A stretch of 64,000 bases of DNA from Tenacibaculum sp. M341 (GTDB lineage Bacteria; Bacteroidota; Bacteroidia; Flavobacteriales; Flavobacteriaceae). The stretch's first letter is position 1; every line of letters begins with the position of its first letter. The stretch covers positions 124,001 to 188,000 of the forward strand of contig NZ_SJXJ01000004.1 of the NCBI RefSeq assembly GCF_004337695.1, in the 5' to 3' direction. The position numbers were made by a program, and so were the translations under genes. This document shows, piece after piece, positions 61,452 to 64,000 of this stretch. Under the pieces are notes generated by a model that was not told where the DNA came from, ran no database searches, and was given only the letters and a program-made list of their open reading frames with translations.

Positions 61452-64000
61452 ATGGAAAAAAAGTACTCCATTATTAATTGTATTCAAATCAGTAAAATCA
61501 TAGCCCTCTTGTTGTTCAGTGTAGCTTTCTGTGGTAAAACACAGGCGCAAACTTGTGCTCTAAATGGAGGGGACTTGGTATACACTGTCTGTGAAGGTAT
61601 TCCTTTTAGCTTTAGAGGAGGAACACAAGTATCCCCACCAGAAGTAAGCACGTGGACTCAAATATCTGGACCCTCAGTGGTTATTGTAGATGAAAACGAT
61701 GTATTTTCAGAAGTACAAGGTATGGTAGGGGGAAACACCTATGAATTCCGCTATTCAGCAACATGTAATACCAATGTGCAAATTGTAACCGTCACAGTAG
61801 AGCCATTAACAACAGCAGATGCAGGTTCTAATGTAGAATTTTGTCCTGATACTTCAGGAAATGTTATTGTTACAGGTAACACACCTTTAAATCCTGGAGA
61901 AACAGGAACATGGGTAATAACTGGTGCTAATGATGCTGGAGTTACGATTGATTTTCCAAATTCAGAATCAACAACATTAACAATGCCAGCTACAAGTTGT
62001 GGTACAACTACACTTTCATGGATTATTGAAGGACCTGAATATGCCCCTGGACAACGTTGTCGATCTCAATCAGATATTTTAATAACAAATTATGGAGGAG
62101 TAGAACCAGTAGATGCAGGTTTTGATCAAACATTAGGAAATTGTTACACAACCACAACAGGTACAGATTTAGATGCTACGTTTGGAGGATGTAGTTTAAA
62201 TGGTCAGGTTGGAGAATGGAGTTTTGTAAGTGGACCAAATATTCCAAATTTTGTAGATGTGAATGATGCAGATACTAGAGTTAATGGATTAATAGAAGGT
62301 ACTTACGTTTTAAGATGGAGTGTTGGAGGACCTTGTTCTGATGCAGAAGACGAAGTAACAATAACGGTACCTGCAGCAACACAAGATGTTACTAATGTTG
62401 GTGGTTCTATGGTAAATTACAATATATGTGATAATGGTATTTCTAGTGTGACTCTAAACGGAGATCAACCAGAATTTGCAGGAGAAATTGTTTCTTGGAC
62501 GCAAATAGGAGGTACGGCACTACCGTCAGGTTCTATTGTTTCACCAAACAGTCCTACAACAGTTATTAATAATTTAGTTGATCCAGGAGGACCTTATACC
62601 TTTAGATATCGTTTGACAAATTCAGCTACTGGATGTGATTCTTTCAGAGATTACCGAATACGCTTTAGAGGTTCAAGTCGTACAGTAGAAGTTACAACAA
62701 ATGGTGGTAACGATATTTTTGGTGCTTGTGGTCAAACAAACTTTGATATACAGTTAAATAATACAGGTACTGGTTCAACTAGGTATCAAATAGTAAGTGG
62801 TCCTGCAGGTTCTCCTTTAGGACCATTCCCAACCTCTTCAGCTTCTGCTGGAGGTGCTATTAATGTTGATTTATTGACAGAAGGAACTTATGTATTTGAA
62901 TTTGTAAGATCTGAGGGTGGTGCATTACCTTTAGGATGTTCTGATGGATTTGATACAATTAATGTAACCGTATCAACAAATACAAATGCACCTTTTGCTG
63001 GTTTAGATTTTAATGTTGCTTGTGGAGATTTCTCTACAGATCTTATAGGGAACGTACCAACGGCGGGTACTCCTATTTGGAGTCAACTTAGTGGTCCTAC
63101 AACAGTAACTTTTGTAGATCCTTATTTGTCTACTGCTACAGTGAATGGGTTGGCACCTGGAACCTATGAGTTTCAATATACTTTTCAAGGCGGAGGTACA
63201 GCGTGTCCTGTAACTCCAGATACGGTAGTTATCAATGTATCTGATGGTTCATTATCTACTTCAAGTTCAGGTCCAAATCAATCTGTGTGTTTTAATGCAC
63301 CTGCATATATGGCAGCAAATCAGCCAGCTGCTGGTGAAATAGGAACTTGGACGCAGAATGCAGGAAATCCCAATCCTGTAACTTTCTCAGATATTAATGA
63401 TCCTAACGCCATAGTTACTGGTTTAACAGCTCCTTCAAGTAATTATATTTTTACATGGACAATAGATTACAGCAATCCAGGACCATCTGGTTGTGCTACG
63501 CCTGCAGGTAATGATATAACAATAACAACCTCTGCAACAGAAACACCAACGGTAGCTAATGCAGGACCTGATGGTTGTTTTGCTTCTGGAGTCACTTCGA
63601 TTAGTTTAGGAGCTAACTCAACAGCTCCCACAGGAGAGACAGGAACTTGGACAGTATCTCCAAGTGCTGGTGTTAGTTTTGCACCCAATGTAAATGCACC
63701 TAATGCTACAGCAACAGTACCAGGAGATGGAACATATACTTTTACATGGACAATCTCAGATAATTCTGGTACATGTAATCCTACAATGGATGATACTGTA
63801 GTAGTTATAGCAGAAACAGCAGCAGCTACAGCTTCACCAGATCAATCGATTTGTGCTAGTTCTACTCTTATGACAGCAACAATGTCAAGCGGAGCAACCG
63901 GTGAATGGTCTTATGTTTCAGGACCAGGAGGTTTTTCTTTTAGCGATATTACAGATCCAACAGCTACAGTTAATTTTATAGCTAATGGAACGTATGTATT
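61452..64000 (+). CDS. Giant secreted Ig/PKD-like repeat adhesin, 5' part
   Basis: Open from the ATG at 61452 to the window end (849 codons, no stop). A signal peptide ends at about TQAQ. Tandem domains of roughly 90-110 residues follow, each with a DAG or TAD start, one or two Cys, a GETGTW / GEWSFVSGP strand and an LxxGTYxxxW strand, for example NPGETGTWVITGANDAGV, NGQVGEWSFVSGPN and PTGETGTWTVSPSAGV. This is the layout of large bacteroidotal surface proteins, usually exported by T9SS through a C-terminal domain that would lie outside the window. No enzymatic domain is visible so far. Confidence 0.85.
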   Translation, partial: MEKKYSIINCIQISKIIALLLFSVAFCGKTQAQTCALNGGDLVYTVCEGIPFSFRGGTQVSPPEVSTWTQISGPSVVIVDENDVFSEVQGMVGGNTYEFRYSATCNTNVQIVTVTVEPLTTADAGSNVEFCPDTSGNVIVTGNTPLNPGETGTWVITGANDAGVTIDFPNSESTTLTMPATSCGTTTLSWIIEGPEYAPGQRCRSQSDILITNYGGVEPVDAGFDQTLGNCYTTTTGTDLDATFGGCSLNGQVGEWSFVSGPNIPNFVDVNDADTRVNGLIEGTYVLRWSVGGPCSDAEDEVTITVPAATQDVTNVGGSMVNYNICDNGISSVTLNGDQPEFAGEIVSWTQIGGTALPSGSIVSPNSPTTVINNLVDPGGPYTFRYRLTNSATGCDSFRDYRIRFRGSSRTVEVTTNGGNDIFGACGQTNFDIQLNNTGTGSTRYQIVSGPAGSPLGPFPTSSASAGGAINVDLLTEGTYVFEFVRSEGGALPLGCSDGFDTINVTVSTNTNAPFAGLDFNVACGDFSTDLIGNVPTAGTPIWSQLSGPTTVTFVDPYLSTATVNGLAPGTYEFQYTFQGGGTACPVTPDTVVINVSDGSLSTSSSGPNQSVCFNAPAYMAANQPAAGEIGTWTQNAGNPNPVTFSDINDPNAIVTGLTAPSSNYIFTWTIDYSNPGPSGCATPAGNDITITTSATETPTVANAGPDGCFASGVTSISLGANSTAPTGETGTWTVSPSAGVSFAPNVNAPNATATVPGDGTYTFTWTISDNSGTCNPTMDDTVVVIAETAAATASPDQSICASSTLMTATMSSGATGEWSYVSGPGGFSFSDITDPTATVNFIANGTYV

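Noticed and set aside
63003-63688. Two minus-strand open frames inside the adhesin
   Set aside because: Shadows of the repeated adhesin coding sequence.
61452-64000. SprB-type repeat identity for the giant adhesin
   Set aside because: The repeats have Ig/PKD-like GETGTW strands rather than the classical SprB repeat pattern, so I kept a general name.
1-64000. CRISPR arrays, rRNA or tRNA genes
   Set aside because: No regularly spaced repeats and no recognisable structural-RNA sequence were seen by eye; a dedicated search was not possible.

Overview
The window looks like a chromosomal segment from a marine Flavobacteriaceae bacterium (Bacteroidota). Grounds: very AT-rich DNA, Bacteroidota-type -7 boxes (TAnnTTTG) with no clear Shine-Dalgarno sites, a PorP/SprF-like type IX secretion protein, an UpxY-type NusG paralog, and the flavobacterial order ftsX - DUF3098 - uppP - truB. 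The genus cannot be fixed from sequence alone; Tenacibaculum-like is only a guess. I saw no rRNA, tRNA or CRISPR array.

Layout. 1-11.5 kb is housekeeping on the + strand: the nadD 3' end, an M23 peptidase, a GH3-family protein, a tandem LytS-type sensor kinase pair (the second looks catalytically dead) with a LytTR regulator, two envelope proteins, and the ftsX-DUF3098-uppP-truB operon. 11.5-23.1 kb holds small accessory genes: serine hydrolase, HTH regulator, lipoproteins, GNAT, 2OG-Fe(II) oxygenase, metallo-hydrolase with a divergent AraC regulator, a TIMP-like membrane protein and a YciI protein.

24-48.2 kb is a complete extracellular contractile injection system (eCIS, Afp/PVC/MAC/AlgoCIS type) read on the minus strand. 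It has a GH18-like membrane hydrolase, a small membrane protein, a tube terminator (Afp16), a possible cap adaptor, one sheath, two tube proteins, a DUF5908 mini-protein, a LysM hub protein, a VgrG-like spike, a gp25-like protein, two large baseplate proteins, a fibre-like protein, a 1374-residue tape measure, an AAA+ ATPase and a PAAR-like tip. Convergent with it is a DUF4157 cargo protein with a C-terminal ADP-ribosyltransferase-like domain. The N-terminal coding stretch of this protein is out of frame across a run of seven A's.

48.8-51.1 kb is a PorP/SprF plus PD40 pair. 51.1-56.2 kb (minus) is an unusual RiPP locus: a split LanB dehydratase (739 + 286 residues), a membrane TPR/AraC regulator, and a 57-residue Gly-Gly-leader precursor whose core has six Ser/Thr but no Cys. 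A 13-mer, TTTATAAATTTCA, lies upstream of both the precursor and the lanB operon. 56.5-59.3 kb holds an orphan UpxY antiterminator, degraded IS982 and IS200/IS605 transposases, and a TPR gene broken by one in-frame stop. 59.3-61.0 kb is a split 5'-nucleotidase. From 61.45 kb a giant Ig/PKD-like repeat adhesin runs off the window end.
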